DNA from: Aquatica leii | Lineage: Eukaryota > Arthropoda > Insecta > Coleoptera > Lampyridae | Direction of reading: 5' to 3' | Assembly: GCA_035610365.1 (NCBI GenBank) | Contig: CM069436.1 | Location: 61,271,505 to 61,335,504 of the forward strand | DNA: 64,000 nt | Part shown: piece after piece, positions 10,905-23,254 of the stretch | Layout of the letters: each line of letters starts with the position of its first letter | How positions within the stretch are numbered: position 1 is the stretch's first letter | Notes under the pieces: generated by a model | The model's database searches: none | Told to the model about the DNA's origin: nothing | What the model saw: the letters and a program-made list of their open reading frames with translations, nothing else | Translations under genes and position numbers: made by a program

Positions 10905-12690
10905 TGTCCCACTGTATAGCAACACAGGTGCACAGTGGAACATGGGGGTGGTCAACACTTCGTCTTTTTTTTACTTTTTCTTTTCAAAACCACTTTTACA
11001 GGTGTGCTTGTGATGATAGCCGCTTTTTTTTCGAGTTTCCTTACGCTGGGTTTGCCTTTCATACGATAACTTCGAAACTCCTCGGGAAAAAAACGCACCA
11101 GGTTCCAGACGGGTTTGGCGCTGGTGTGATAGGTTGGATTTTTGCATTGTGATTATTTGCGACTGCGGTTAGTTCTCCAGCTCCCTCTTGGATGGAGATT
11201 TAGATTGGCGGAGGTCTATTTGTCACAGATGATTCTATAAAGTCGGCACTGTAAACATGTTCTCATTTAAAAGGCAAATCCCGGTTCTACATAATTCAGA
11301 CTTTATATTCTTTGGACTGAATACTGCGTTAAATTCTGTGTTTACTAGTGTAGCAACTTAATACATTGTTAAAGGTATTTCTGGATGATTCAGCAACCAG
11401 ACGTCACAGTCAGCGCTATACGCTGCTTTGCACGAGGAAAAGACCGCTTTATCTAGCGGTCACAATGATGACATCTGCTTTCTTCACTACTGAAATTGAA
11501 ACGTGAGCTTCCAGGTTGTCAAATATCAATAAGCCAATCTCAGTGGCTAAGTTTAAAGTTCTAGCAGGCGCCCCTGACAACATATGCGGCTTGAAATATT
11601 TCCTGAAAAATATCAATACTGGAGGAAGAAAATCTCCAGTGGCACAGATAATAGCACACGTTGTTACTAAAATGATTTGTTCTGCACTAGTGCAAGAGGA
11701 TACCTGTTTAATGCTCCTTTCAGCAACAACTTCTTTTGGGTTTTGTTTGGTTGTTGTCCTAATTTAATCCAGGTTGAATATATTTGACGGATCTATTAAT
11801 GCAGGATTGTTTTTGACTACGTTTTTGAAATTTCCGAAAAACATTGAGAAGCTTGTATCATTCCGGTTGACGGATAGATAATTAATTTCTCTTCAGAAAA
11901 GCTCGAAGCTATTCTACCCTTGCTGCTTTTGAGGTTTTGAGTCTGGAACTTACTTAATATTTGCAATTGTTAGTTGAAAAGCCAGATTTTTAACCAATTT
12001 TGAAGTTAGACATGATTTATATTCTGTCAATGATGCTTCTTTTGCTTTGGAGAACACACTATTAATCGAATAATTTGGTTTCATTACAGTATCATCTTGG
12101 CTAGACGTTTTGTGTTTGGCAACATATCGTAATAATGTGGATTTGAACATTTTAAATTTGACCGCAGCTTTTTGAATTCAATCACCTTCGGAAACAAAAG
12201 TGGTAACTTTCTTCATTTGCTCTGCCGTAAAATTGTCAATTTTCCGATTCTTTGCCTTTTGTGAAATAACGGCAAAACTAGGGCAAAACAAAATAAATAT
12301 CCAGTCGGACAGTAGTATGGTACACAGTAGGACGTCCCACTGTGTACCGGAGTGGTGTCCCACTGCAGACTAAGCTCATGGTACCAAAATTATTTGAAAA
12401 ATAACCAAAAATAATTCTTGGCAAGATTATGATAACCGCAAATTTATCTTAATAAATAATAGATAAACAACATAAAATACTATCACTGAGAGTAAGTCGA
12501 CGTACCTCTCCAAAATTTTTATCTGAATGTCAATGTAAATGTAATTTTTACAGATGGAAAAGTGATAAATGTTTATAACAACAGCTGCGTTCTTAGGATT
12601 CTTCGCCATTGTAATTAGCATCATCGGCTACGGCCGGACGAACCTAATGAAGCAATTTACCAATGTAAAAAGAGAAATTTTGTCCCACTG
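10905..12690 (-). mobile_element. Decayed pogo/Tigger-type DNA transposon
   Basis: Minus-strand pieces in several frames follow the order of a pogo transposase. First an N-terminal helix-turn-helix block: NFTAEQMKKV near 12240, then FKSTLLRYVAKHK near 12130. Next come PNYSINSVFSKAKEASLTEY (about 12080), a region with NPALIDPSNIFNLD (about 11780) that aligns with the first catalytic Asp, and TSAEQIILVTTCAII...FLPPVLIF (about 11650). LLIFDNLEAHVS (about 11510) aligns with the second catalytic Asp, and ITSTPVKVVLKRK (about 11000) matches the typical C-terminal tail. Several frame changes and stops make it a pseudogene. Copies of GTCCCACTGT near 10905, 12335, 12350 and 12680 mark subterminal repeats, but exact ends are unresolved. 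Confidence 0.75.
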
Positions 12691-12699
12691 TGTACAGCG

Positions 12700-14316
12700 T
12701 CTCATTGTATACTACCCTCACCAACGCCTATGGGCGTATCTGGAGTATCCGGTGAAGCTACTTTAAACAATTTTTTGACGTGTGCTTATGAAAGGTCCAA
12801 ATTTTAATAGTTTGTCTTTGTTTGCTGAACTCAATACGCAATTTTACAAAATTTTGCATATAATGCCGATAGCCACGAACAAATAGAAAACTTTCTAAAT
12901 GTTTTACATTTTTTGGCGTTGGCATCACACTGCCGACGTTTTATCAGAATTTACGAAAATACCATTGCTTGTGATTGTCTTAACTCTTTGTATCATAAAC
13001 CTTATTTTTTATAAACTTAATACAAATTATATAAGTTAGCTCTAGTGTTTAAAGTTAAACTAAATACCGATTATCCAATTTTTTACGTATATTTGAACTA
13101 AGTACCTGCAAGTCTAAATAAGTAGCTAAAAAAATATTTTTAATTTTATTGCTGAAAAATATAAAATTCTAGAAAAAACATGTTTAGAAATCATGATATT
13201 TTACAAATTTTGTTTCTCATTTACACATACTACGTAAATGTACAATGGGAACAGTTTGAATACGGTGTTGACTATACAGTTATTGAGGAACACTGTTTAC
13301 ATCTGCCCTTAAAGGGATCAGAAACTGAAAAATTAGCACTTCTATTACCAAGTCTTAACATACATCATTAGATACACTATAATTATATCGTCTGGGTGTA
13401 ACAGTATTTTGACTTATTAGACCTAAACTTAGACTTGGTCGAAGTTCCAACTGAGAGTTGTTTCTTAAGACTGCATTTTTTTAAATATAAATATACGGTG
13501 CGTATTTTAATGATTGTCCGGTGTTTGAATTTGCCGCGTCGTCATTCTAGTAACTATAATCAAACAATGTTGGTTCGTTGACGAATAAACAAGCGACAAA
13601 TTCAAACACCGGACAATCATTAAAATGCACACTGTATTTACAAACGCAATATCTAGAAATCCAAAAAATGCATCATAATTTATATTCCTTCTTTATGGGG
13701 TTGTACTGTTTTATGGAGGATCATCCTTTAAATAACACTATGGTTTCATCTATAGCAAGCTCTCCACTACAATTTTATTTTATTTTTATTTATTTATTAC
13801 TTTAAATATTTTCTATCTTAATTTTCTTCAGGTAATTGTAGTATTGTCGTTTATATGTAAATATGACAGTATCAGGTCGAATCGAACTTTATTCATCGTT
13901 TGGCGTATGATTAGAATACTTACGTTGTTTTGTGATGATGATGTTTACAACTCGGATGTCGTTGATACCTAATAAAAATTTATATCAATAAATGCAAGTA
14001 ACTGTTTAGAACTGTCTTTCCTTGTGTTTGTTACATGTCGTTATTTTGAATTCATCAAAAACATTTATTCTAAATTAAAATTAACGGATGCACTGTGTAA
14101 GAACGCTACTGATTGTCTTTACGGGTAGGGATAAGTACGTTATTGCAACTAACGGCCATCTTATTTGCTTCTTATTGCTGTTGAACGTTTGTGTACCTGA
14201 GTGTTATTTTTTGACATCGGATGTTCTAAGGAAAATGTATTCCAGGTATTGGTCGGATTCGGCATTTAGGGTTAATTATTAAAAGCGTTTTTTTATTATT
14301 AAACTAAATCATAGTA
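12700..14316. other. Non-coding stretch with a foldback hairpin
   Basis: No supportable gene. Open frames at 13180-13371, 13578-13805 and 14088-14282 have no recognisable domain and AT-driven composition. The one clear structure is the foldback element listed at 13489-13642. Confidence 0.4.
13489..13642. repeat. Foldback MITE-like hairpin
   Basis: Arms of about 48 bp (13489-13538 and 13592-13642) are inverted copies with few mismatches; both contain TTTTAATGATTGTCCGGTGT or its complement. The loop is about 55 bp. The compact palindromic form suggests a miniature transposon; no target duplication was identified with confidence. Confidence 0.7.
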
Positions 14317-14450
14317 GCCTTGATTTTACCAAACACGTTTTATTATAAGGGACAATACGGTACACACTTACAATATTTCATTTTAACATTTCTAATAAAA
14401 CTAAGTACATTCGATAATAACTATTACTAACTATTACTATCATGTGCTTG
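14317..14450. repeat. Dispersed repeat, copy 2 of 2
   Basis: Resembles 10549-10665 in the same orientation (see that entry). It has an extra repeat of an ACTATTACTA motif at its right side. Confidence 0.5.
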
Positions 14451-15028
14451 TTATATAATTTTTAATGTAAATTGCAATTTAAATATTTTTAGTTGAAGTT
14501 TTATTTAAACGTTAAATAGTATTGACCCTGAGCTCTTTTTGCGAAATTTTGCTGTAATGTGTGAGTCTGATCAATTACTATTAAAAATTACAAATTATTT
14601 AAGTTAAACAGACGTTAAACATATTTATTCTTAGATTCATCTTTTTTTGGATTTTTTAAATTATTTTTTTAAATTTTAGTATACATCACAGTTGTGTTTG
14701 TGAAAATAGTATTATGCAAACATACGCAATCAGTTGTTATGAGCCAAATTGTTACTGTTTTTTGCTCTATAATTTTTTCATAACGAAGTCATTCCGTTGT
14801 TTAAAAACAAATATGGTAAACAAGTATTACGTCAAAAGCTTTATTATTACCCACAATAAACCAAAATATTTTATAAAAATTTTGATTGTTAGTGGTTACA
14901 TTTTATTATTTTATCAAGCAGAAAAATTTCTGAGGAGGAGTTACAGTATGATTGGTATGACTCTAGAAGTTTTAACCGCTGATACGCTTACTTCAAAAAA
15001 TTTTTCGTTAAGTCAACTAAATATATAC
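14451..15028. other. Non-coding stretch with an unrecognised open frame
   Basis: A 108-codon open frame (14714-15040, +) runs through this stretch, rich in Tyr, Phe, Lys and Ile. No domain or signal is recognisable and its last codons lie in the hammerhead repeat unit, so I regard it as chance. Confidence 0.35.
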
Positions 15029-15504
15029 AACTGTAAATAGCTATAAACGACGGAAAATACGTTGAATTAGTTTAACACCTGCGAAATTCAAAATCAGCTT
15101 TGAATAATTCGTCGGGATAAAACCACAACGTAAAAGGACATTGGGGGTAAGCAATGTCAATGCAATTGTGCAAACGCCATCAGAGTGAACTACTAGACAG
15201 CTGTTTCGCCCTTTTGGGGCTCATCAGTAGTACGAGATACACTCTAATTTTGTTCCCACAATTGCATTGACGCCCCTTATAGCTTATATTTAAGTACGAC
15301 GAAGTTACAATTCAAAAGTGTTTGATGGCAGAGCCATCTCATAGTATAATTTTACTATGTGTCTATAGTTAACTGTAAATAGCTATAAACGACGGAAAAT
15401 ACGTTGAATTAGTTTAACACCCGCGAAATTCAAAATCAGCTTTGAATAATTCGTCGGGATAAAACCACAACGTAAAAGGACATTGGGGGTAAGCAATGTC
15501 AATG
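15029..15504 (-). repeat. Tandem 342-bp unit with hammerhead ribozyme (Penelope- or retrozyme-like)
   Basis: The 134-bp segment 15029-15162 recurs at 15371-15504, nearly identical (I see one difference), giving a period of 342 bp and about 1.4 units. Between the copies lies a minus-strand hammerhead ribozyme. Tandem units of a few hundred bases with one type I hammerhead each are described for Penelope-like elements and for animal 'retrozyme' repeats. No open reading frame belongs to the unit, so it may be a non-autonomous derivative. The right-hand copy abuts a mariner fragment. Confidence 0.8.
15156..15271 (-). ncRNA. Type I hammerhead ribozyme with extended stem I
   Basis: Read on the minus strand: stem I 5' side TACTA (15232-15228), CTGATGA (15227-15221), stem II GCCC/GGGC around a five-base loop (15220-15208), GAAAC (15207-15203), loop AGCT, then GTC (15198-15196) and stem I 3' side TAGTA (15195-15191). 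All conserved core positions are present. Stem III is the minimal two-pair form (A-U, C-G) typical of Penelope-like hammerheads. Stem I is extended by AGAGTG/CACTCT (15245-15240 with 15187-15182) and then by an exact 15-bp pairing of 15271-15257 with 15170-15156. Expected cleavage is 3' of the C at 15196. Inference from sequence only, but the covariation-like extended stem is strong support. Confidence 0.85.
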
Positions 15505-15509
15505 ACAAT

Positions 15510-16177
15510 TGTTGGATAGGTAATAATGGACCCATAAATTGCACGGCCAGGTCTCTAGAGATAACCCCTATGAATTTTTCTTTATAAGGAATTATTAAAC
15601 ATAATGTTAATAAGACGACGCCACGTGATGTAAATAATCTAAAACGTAAAATTAAGGAAGTGTGTAGTAAAATAACCCCAACCATTTTAAAAACGTTTAA
15701 GAAAAATTGATCATGAGAGCACACAGATGTGTACTAAACAAAGGTGGTCATTTTGAACATTTGTTGTAGTTCATTTCTTGTTTTTTTTTATTGTTTATGG
15801 TTTTGTTGATTTTGATAGTTTTTATAGTTTTCCTTGTTTATTGATTTATTGTTTTTTTTTCATGGCAACTTAACAATTAGTGTGTTAATAATAAAAATTT
15901 CTTTTCAAGGGTTTATTTTTACCTAAAGGACCATACATAATTAAATTCGTTGATTTTTTTAAATTTCTTCATGTTATCCAATATGGCGGCCATAAGAAAA
16001 ATAAAAGATAGAAGCTGTATCTCAAAATTTTGAGGACCGCTGATTTTTTTGGCAATCCTTAAATGTCATACTTAAAACCATGTAATTATGCAACTTTTGA
16101 ACATTTGATGCCCTATTCCATCTATAACCTTTTCCAATGGGATATTATCACATTTTGGACACCCTGTATATAACAAC
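15510..16177 (+). mobile_element. Truncated mariner-like element, 3' end
   Basis: The plus strand encodes the C-terminal end of a mariner-type transposase in degraded form: WIGNNGPI at 15515, then a PARSPDLTPMDF-like block with substitutions, KTTPRDVNNLKRKIKEVC and SKITPTILKT, ending near 15770. The rest to 16177 looks like the 3' untranslated part, ending in GGACACCCTGTATA, a common mariner-type terminal motif. The N-terminal two thirds and the left end are missing. Stops and substitutions show decay. Confidence 0.75.
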
Positions 16178-16914
16178 TAAGGGTTCGCAAACAATATCGC
16201 AGCATAACTAATAATACATGACTCTTAAATTATGCAACACCTTGTACAGATAAGGAACAAATAGCTTAAAGTTACATTCAATAGGTTAACGTTGATAGAT
16301 ATAACAAAAACTGTTAGTTATTACAAGCTTAGGCTGAATGCACAATTTGTTTCGAATCTAACGTAAGATAACATAATAGGCGTCCTTATATTCAATATAT
16401 GTCTTATTAGTTTTCCATTGGAATTTTCCACAGTAATAAACATGTGCGGGTGAAAAAATTTGCTATGATAATAATAAAGAAATCAAATCGCGGTGTAGAA
16501 TGAAACTGTGTCTTTACCTCAGCAAATTTCTTACAATCAAAACATCTAAAATCGCAATAATTTGTTTACTCACTATCAGCATGAATGATTTAAGATACTT
16601 AAAATGTAGAAAATCTTTAGCAAGCGTTAATAGGGAGGTATTGCACGCGTTATGATTGCTTTTTCTTAATAACGCAAGCCTTATTTTGACATTTACGCGT
16701 GCGCAGAAGATTTTATTAAATAAGAGAACCTTAATAAAATACTGCCTTCTTTTATTTACGAACAAATACGGTAAGAATTTAAGGTGGCGTTATTTCCCTT
16801 ATAGCGTCATCTGATAATAATCTTAACCTCCAAAGTTTGTTTACGTTGATAGTTTAGAGGGAAACATAACAAAGAAAATGAGTACGAGTGAAAAAAAAAA
16901 AAAAGCGAGACTAC
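16178..16914. other. Non-coding stretch
   Basis: No supportable gene. An 83-codon minus-strand open frame (16514-16765) shows no domain. Confidence 0.4.
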
Positions 16915-16922
16915 ATAACAAC

Positions 16923-17330
16923 CAGTGCTAAATAGATAATTTTTAAATTATATAGATACAGTTCAATTTTTTTTCTTTCAAAAATTATCTAGTATTAGAA
17001 AATAGATAAACTATTCAAACTTTATATAGATAACAAATCATAGATGAAATCATCTAAGCAGTAATAACGATGAAGTTCATTTAAAGAACTACTATGGAAT
17101 AAGGAAAATTACTGAAGAAAAACATAAAGATTGTAAACGAAATATTACGGGACACTTTATTTTTTTATATATATTATTTATTATTTCAAATAATTTAAAT
17201 AAAAAATTATGTATATGCGCAGATACATATAACTTATATATTTTTTGATAGTATCATATATAAATAGATAAAAAATATGAATCTCGATTAACTTATCTAT
17301 ATAAATTTATATAGATAATTTACAACGCTA
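16923..17330. mobile_element. Short hAT-like element, same family as 39892-41016
   Basis: Starts CAGTGCTAAATAGATAAT; the reverse complement of the right end is TAGCGTTGTAAATTATCT. Flanks are ATAACAAC (16915-16922) and ATAACAGC (17331-17338), an 8-bp duplication with one mismatch. Both ends are filled with TATAGATAA/TTATCTATA microrepeats, as in the longer element at 39892. No coding capacity (408 bp). Older than that copy, judging by decayed ends and duplication. Confidence 0.7.
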
Positions 17331-17338
17331 ATAACAGC

Positions 17339-19555
17339 TTCTAAAATTTCGTTCATTGAAACCGTTAACAAAAATCACAAGTACAAAAAACGAAAAAACA
17401 AAAATTTAAGAAACAAATTTGAGGTTTAAAATAATGTAGATAACTAATGGCGTGCAATAACTAAATTACCGTCAAAAATAAGGTCTTGCCATATTAAAGT
17501 AAGATAGTATTAATTAACGCTTAACCTTAGAAGCCGTTTTGCAATAACTACCTATTATGCGTTTTGTTTGCTTAATGTTTGAAATGAAAGAAGACTAATC
17601 AGTAAGGTACACCTCGTAGATGACATAACGGGGCGAAATTCATACAGCACGAAAATTATAGTAAGATATTTTTAACATAACAGTATGTCAAGTTCTTTGT
17701 GAATTTTTTTTCTAATATAGCAATAAAGAATTCTGTTTAAAAAAATAATTTAAATTAATAAACTGATTTATTACTCACGTTGTGCTTGCAACAACGCCGC
17801 CTGTTTTTATACCAACACAATAAATGGATTAGTTGTTCATAATACTTATTAAAAAAACGATGTTATGAATAACTTAATAACAGTGTTAAAAAATTATGTA
17901 GAAAGATATCGTTTTACGGAGCTTTGTTGTTTGGAACTTGTCATTGGTAATAAATCGTGACATTATATCATAAACACAATTTTTTGTATAGATTTTAAGT
18001 GTATTTTATTCATAAAAGTAAACCAGAATGCTTAAATAATTCGATATTATTTTTTTATAATTATGACATTTTTATTTTATATACGATATTATATATCTAT
18101 AAAAAATATAACATTTTTTAATTAATTAAATCAAATGAGCAAAATAATTTGAAGTTTAATGCTTTAAAAGTTATCATTAACATTTATGTCTCATGAAAGG
18201 ATCAGAACCAAGAAAAGATGTAGTAAATCAAGTGTTCTGTAGATAAAAGGATGTTTTCCAAGTTATTTAACAAATAAAAGCCCAAGCAACAGTTTAACAA
18301 AAACAAACTTTTTGTTATTTTACATCCTCATCACGTAATACGTAAATTTTCTATTCTTAATTTTATGTGCAAAGAAAGGAATAATTACAAAGGAAATCGT
18401 GTAAAAAAAACAAGATCGAAATGTTTAAAATATTTTAATATTGTTCTTATTCCGTTTTCAGTTCGTTTCAAATGTAGAACGTCTTTTGTATTAGATTTTG
18501 CTCCTGTTTTTGTAGATATTTAAATGGAAATAAATTTTAATAAATTTTATTTAATCGAGTGATCAAGATTACAACGTTGTCGACGAATGTCCTGGATAAA
18601 GTAGTAATAGAAAAACCTTTTAGCTTCCTGCCGGTAAAGTTCAAAAACCTTAGGGAGACTAATAATGGCTTTTTATTTCTTAAAGATTAATAAATATCGT
18701 TTTACGGTGTTGCAGAAATTTGTGTATAAATATCGACTTTATTGCTTAAGTAAATATTCTTAACTTCTACAATTTCGCATACGTAAATTGTGAGTGCAGT
18801 AAATTTGTCGTATTATATATTTCTTTTTGTTAAACAAAAATTTATGCACGATAACTCGAAAGTTTTCTAGATTGAATTTTGCTCGTAAATTCTTGCCTGA
18901 ACCACTTGCGGTTTATAAGATTGAATTGGTTTTAAAAGAATTTCTTTCTTTCGTTTTATAGTAGGTTTAGTTAAATTAGATTATTTTGAGACATAGAAAA
19001 GGAATTTGTCGATATATATTACCAAAGTTTTTTATTTACTGTCACGGGTAAAAACACAAAAAAAAACTTTTGTATATTTATGCAAAACGACAAAAACGTT
19101 AGGTAGTATTTTTATTATTTAAGAAACAATATGAGAATATAAGGAAATTATACTATCAAAATAGTCAAAAATAATTAAAATAAAACATATTTTTTTATGA
19201 CTAATATTAATTAAAAAGCTTATAATACGTTTGAAAAATTATTGTTTAATTAATTTAATAACATATGTTGGTAAAACTGAAACCTGCAATGACAAAATTT
19301 TTTTGATTGATTTGACAATTACATAATTTTATTACAATTTAACTAATATGAAAATAAAACTATATTATTGGTTTTAGCAATTATAAGAAATAAGCAAATG
19401 TATATTTGTTTAAAAAAATGTTGTTAGTGTTATTCTAAACAATATCATAAACAGTGGTATATGTTAATAAATATCACAGAATGACAAATAGTGTAAAAAA
19501 TTTATGACTATTAGTGCCAACCTTTTGTTATAAAATTCTACTATACTTTATTGCC
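17339..19555. other. AT-rich non-coding stretch
   Basis: About 2.2 kb with no open frame above 60 codons and no similarity I recognise. Very AT-rich. Confidence 0.5.
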
Positions 19556-19559
19556 ATAG

Positions 19560-19855
19560 GCCAGAAAAGTAAAATTTCTGATCGATTATGCTGCCTGCTT
19601 CAAAAAATTATTTATTCTTTTTTTTTTTTTAATTAAAAAAACACCATGAATATAATGTTGGTACTACATTTATTACTAAATCTGTCAAATTTGACATTAA
19701 TTTTAATATCGTTTTTTTACGTTTTAGTTCAATTTTAACATTTTTTAAATGACTTTTCCACTAGTCGCATAATTATCCTAATATAATAATTGACATTAAA
19801 CACTTAGAATATTGACGTTTGCAATGTTGGCAACACAAAAAAAGTTTGAGTCAAT
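19560..19855 (-). repeat. Dispersed repeat Q, copy 1 (inverted)
   Basis: On the minus strand this reads GTGTTGCCAACATTGCAAACG, a long shared block, and then AATGTCAAATTTGACAGATT and TAATAAATG. It matches 49905-50240 and, less well, 53150-53520. The shared block includes CAATTATTATATTA and GTGGAAAAGTCATTT-type text. Non-coding; could be an old MITE or SINE family. Confidence 0.65.
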
Positions 19856-19859
19856 TAAA

Positions 19860-22736
19860 TAAAAAATTACAAAGTCTAGTATGTTTGTTGACACCAAGAA
19901 TAAAAATAAATTTAAATTATTGCTTTTTGGGTTACGCGTGTAACTTACTGTTGGAAGTACTGCTCATTCTTTGCTCATGAGCATTGAATTGACAGATGCA
20001 TATAAATGTAGAGAATGGTACGTTTGCCAGTCGTAAACTTTAACACATGGATAAATCTCCATAAATTTAAAATGTACTTCAAATTAAACAGCTTCTAAAA
20101 CCTTATTTTCCAATCAATAGCTTGCTACATGCAAAAGACGAAACAATGACACTTGCCTGAAATAAAGTAACATAAACGGTGTTATGCCGGTGCTCAGTGA
20201 AGACGGGGTGGGTTATATTCAAAATTTCGTGATTGATTTGAAAAACTTGACAAAACACAAACTCAAAAACAAATAAAGTCAAAATCAAAGGGCGCGAGGA
20301 AAGAGTAAAGCTTAATGGACTTCTGGCCCTTGCCAACCACAAGTCCGCTCCTGAAGGATACACTCTAAATGTACTTACCTTAATAGAGTGTATCTCACTA
20401 AAATCTGAAATAATCTAAAAAAATTTACATACGCGAAGGCCGGCGGAATTAAAAGCTTGTTTACAATTTAACTATTTAACATTTATTTGAACACTAAAAA
20501 AAATAATAGTATTAAAATTAACAAAACAAAACAACAACAAAAAATGTACGTAAAATGAACGTTTAATAAACAAAAAAAAAGAATTTAAGTTAATTGAATA
20601 AATGCACAAAGAAAAAAAACAAACAAAATTTAAAGAAACAAAACCTAAAAAACAATGAAAATCTTAATTTCCTAATGCACGGCCGTGTGCACGTTACATT
20701 GAGATTAATTAATTCTAAAATGAAATAGATTCATTTATTATCAAACCATGATATAAACTTTAATAGTAAAATTATCCAGTTAACGTCCAGTATAAATCTT
20801 TACTTCAACGAAATTTTGTCACATATTTCGACAAATACTGACAATCAATTATTAATTACATTATCGTTACATACATTAATTCGCGACACTTCTGATTTTA
20901 CTTAAAAACCCAAAAATTGCGTAAACAAAAATTTTACCACATTTAAATAGTCGGTACAAAATAAATACCTTGAATTGTCGTCGTAATTCCAGGACAGAAC
21001 TTGTTGTTGATTCTGGGTTGCCAGCTGTATACGGGAAGAAACGTTGAAAGGTATCCCCAAAAGACTATGTACCAACGGGAGGTTTTCAAGAGCCGCCACC
21101 TAGGCGAAGATGTAGCCACGTCGCAACAGTCGACGAACACGGTTCTACACTACGTTAAATATAGACCGAAAGCGCGTGAAATTTACTTAGAACCGTAGAT
21201 TCTACGAATTTGGAGTAACACTCCACTAACTGCACAAAAAATACTACTTCCTCAAAAGGGGATGTGGTTACCACCCCAAAACCAACTATCTTGCTAAAAC
21301 ATAATGACTGTCAACCGACTTCATTCCTATCACCAAATTCACCTATATATATATATAACTTTGTTTGATTACCATTTCCCCAATGGCGGTGTTTGAAACT
21401 TTATGAAAGAAAACAATCTCATTAAGAAGTGCGACAAGGAGGCAAACAGATCAAATAACGTCAGAAACATAGTATTTGACCACGGCATTTGTTTCTACTT
21501 AAAAGTGTCAAATTGACAAAATATTATATTACATTACTGTCATAAAATTTAAACTGCCCAATAAGTTAAGATAATGCCTTCATTCCCACGTCATTTGATT
21601 GAACTCACAAAGAAACCAAGTACGAATGTACTGAGAATGCACTTAAAACAAAGAACTTTTAAACCAACTTCAAATAAACGGCGAAAATATATTTAATTAC
21701 AATGATATCTCAGAAGGGAAACATAAATTACCACTAGAATTCTGATCAAACAAAGAAATTGTCGAACAAACATAATTACAGATGATTCACGGCGTAACAA
21801 AATACAAAACTTTATCAACAATTTTGAATTATAACTTTAAATTTAAAAACGTAAAATAACTTATTAAAATCAATCCAAAATCCCTTAAAACAAATTCAAA
21901 ATACATAAAATGAATAACCTCAATCCAAATACCGGGTCTTTCAAAAAAATAATCAAACAACCAATCTTGTATTTTAAACGATGGTTACAAGCTATATAAA
22001 AATTCTGTTAAAAAATTACTGATTCGAGGATTTACATGAGGAGCATTTTTATCATGCGCAAAGAAGCCGTTAAATGTAAGAAGTAAATTGTCAAATTCTT
22101 GCGCAAAAGATTCTCTAAAAAACTTAAGTATGAACCTCTCGTAAATCGTTTCGGTAAAATAAACGACCCAATTAAAGTTTTTCTTAAAATGCTTGGTCGA
22201 ACATTAACTGAAAATTACCATTTGTATTTAGCAACTCATTGTGTATAAAATAACACTTGTCAAAAATAATACTTTGGCAATTAACTTGGCGTCTATGGCT
22301 TTTTCTTGCCAAAACCACTTGTTATGTTAAAAGTGTTTAGGTGTGATTTTTATTAATGCGGAGATATTAACACTTATTAGTTCACATTGGGTAAATTTCT
22401 ATGATGACGTCACAATCACATGATGCCCACTCACCAAAATATCAATATTAATTTGGGGAAAACTTGACGTATTTGGGGTTTACTCATAGATCGCATGAAC
22501 CAAACAAGACTTATTTGTGATAACGCCATATGTATGTCATTGTTTATTTCAGAAAATTTTAGGAATTTTTGGGAAAAGTGCGATAGCTAGCTGCATACTT
22601 CAAAGGAAAAAAATAAATTATAAGTGTTTCTATTCTAATTTTCTTTTATTTAAGTTGCCAGTCGTTTGCGTGTACGATTGTACGTACATATCAGATTGTT
22701 GTCACAATTAACTATAAAACTTTTATTGTGTGTAAT
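19860..22736. other. Non-coding stretch with a GC-richer segment
   Basis: Most is AT-rich and empty. The part at about 20340-21300 is richer in GC and CpG. On the minus strand it has a TATA-like CTATATTTAA near 21160, an AATAAA near 20480 and a donor-like AAG|GTAAGT near 20380, so it could be an unrecognised LTR, promoter or exon. A short hairpin (GATACACTCT ... AGAGTGTATC) lies at about 20356-20396. I cannot assign a product to the small open frames there. Confidence 0.4.
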
Positions 22737-22740
22737 ATAG

Positions 22741-23197
22741 TGTAACGAATTTATTACTTAAAAACTAATTTATTTAAACGATTAAAACTACGTTTACTTA
22801 TTATAGAAATATGTATACTTTTAAATGAACCGAACTAATTAAATCTAATAATAAAAACACTTACACTAATTTATGTATAACCGTTGTATAACACTTAAGA
22901 TAAGATAAGATAACGTCCTCGGATTTGTTTACACTATAAGTCACGTTCACTCGATTCGGTGTACACTGTTATTTATTTAAAACGTCCGCACGTGCTAATC
23001 ACTTATTTATCTTCACTTTATAATCTTCTTAACACATTCGCATTCCAGCAATAACTGACCTACGATTTCCATCTTCGGCTTTTATAGACATCGGCGAATC
23101 TTTCTCGATCGTTCCTCACTTTTCGCTATATCTTCTAGAAACTAGATAACAGTTCTAGAAGGCTCTTGCATTTGCAAGTAATTTCTCGGACGTTTCA
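22741..23197 (-). repeat. 3' LTR of the gypsy-type element
   Basis: 457 bp, starting TGTAACGAAT and ending ACGTTTCA on the plus strand (TG...CA form). Identical by eye to the copy at 28855-29311. Because the element lies on the minus strand, this is its downstream LTR. The reading frame of the macrodomain part runs slightly into it. Confidence 0.95.
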
Positions 23198-23254
23198 CTG
23201 CCCCTTCTTAGGACTGTTCTGTCCCAGAACAGGAGACTGGATGCGACACCGGTA

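Noticed and set aside
14714-15040. 108-codon plus-strand open frame
   Set aside because: No recognisable domain, AT-driven composition, and its end lies in a repeat unit.
15383-15724. 113-codon minus-strand open frame
   Set aside because: It is a shadow: the plus strand of 15510-15770 encodes a decayed mariner transposase end, and the rest is the hammerhead tandem repeat.
20902-21198. Overlapping 65-codon frames on both strands
   Set aside because: They overlap in several frames with no domain; kept only as an unexplained GC-richer segment.
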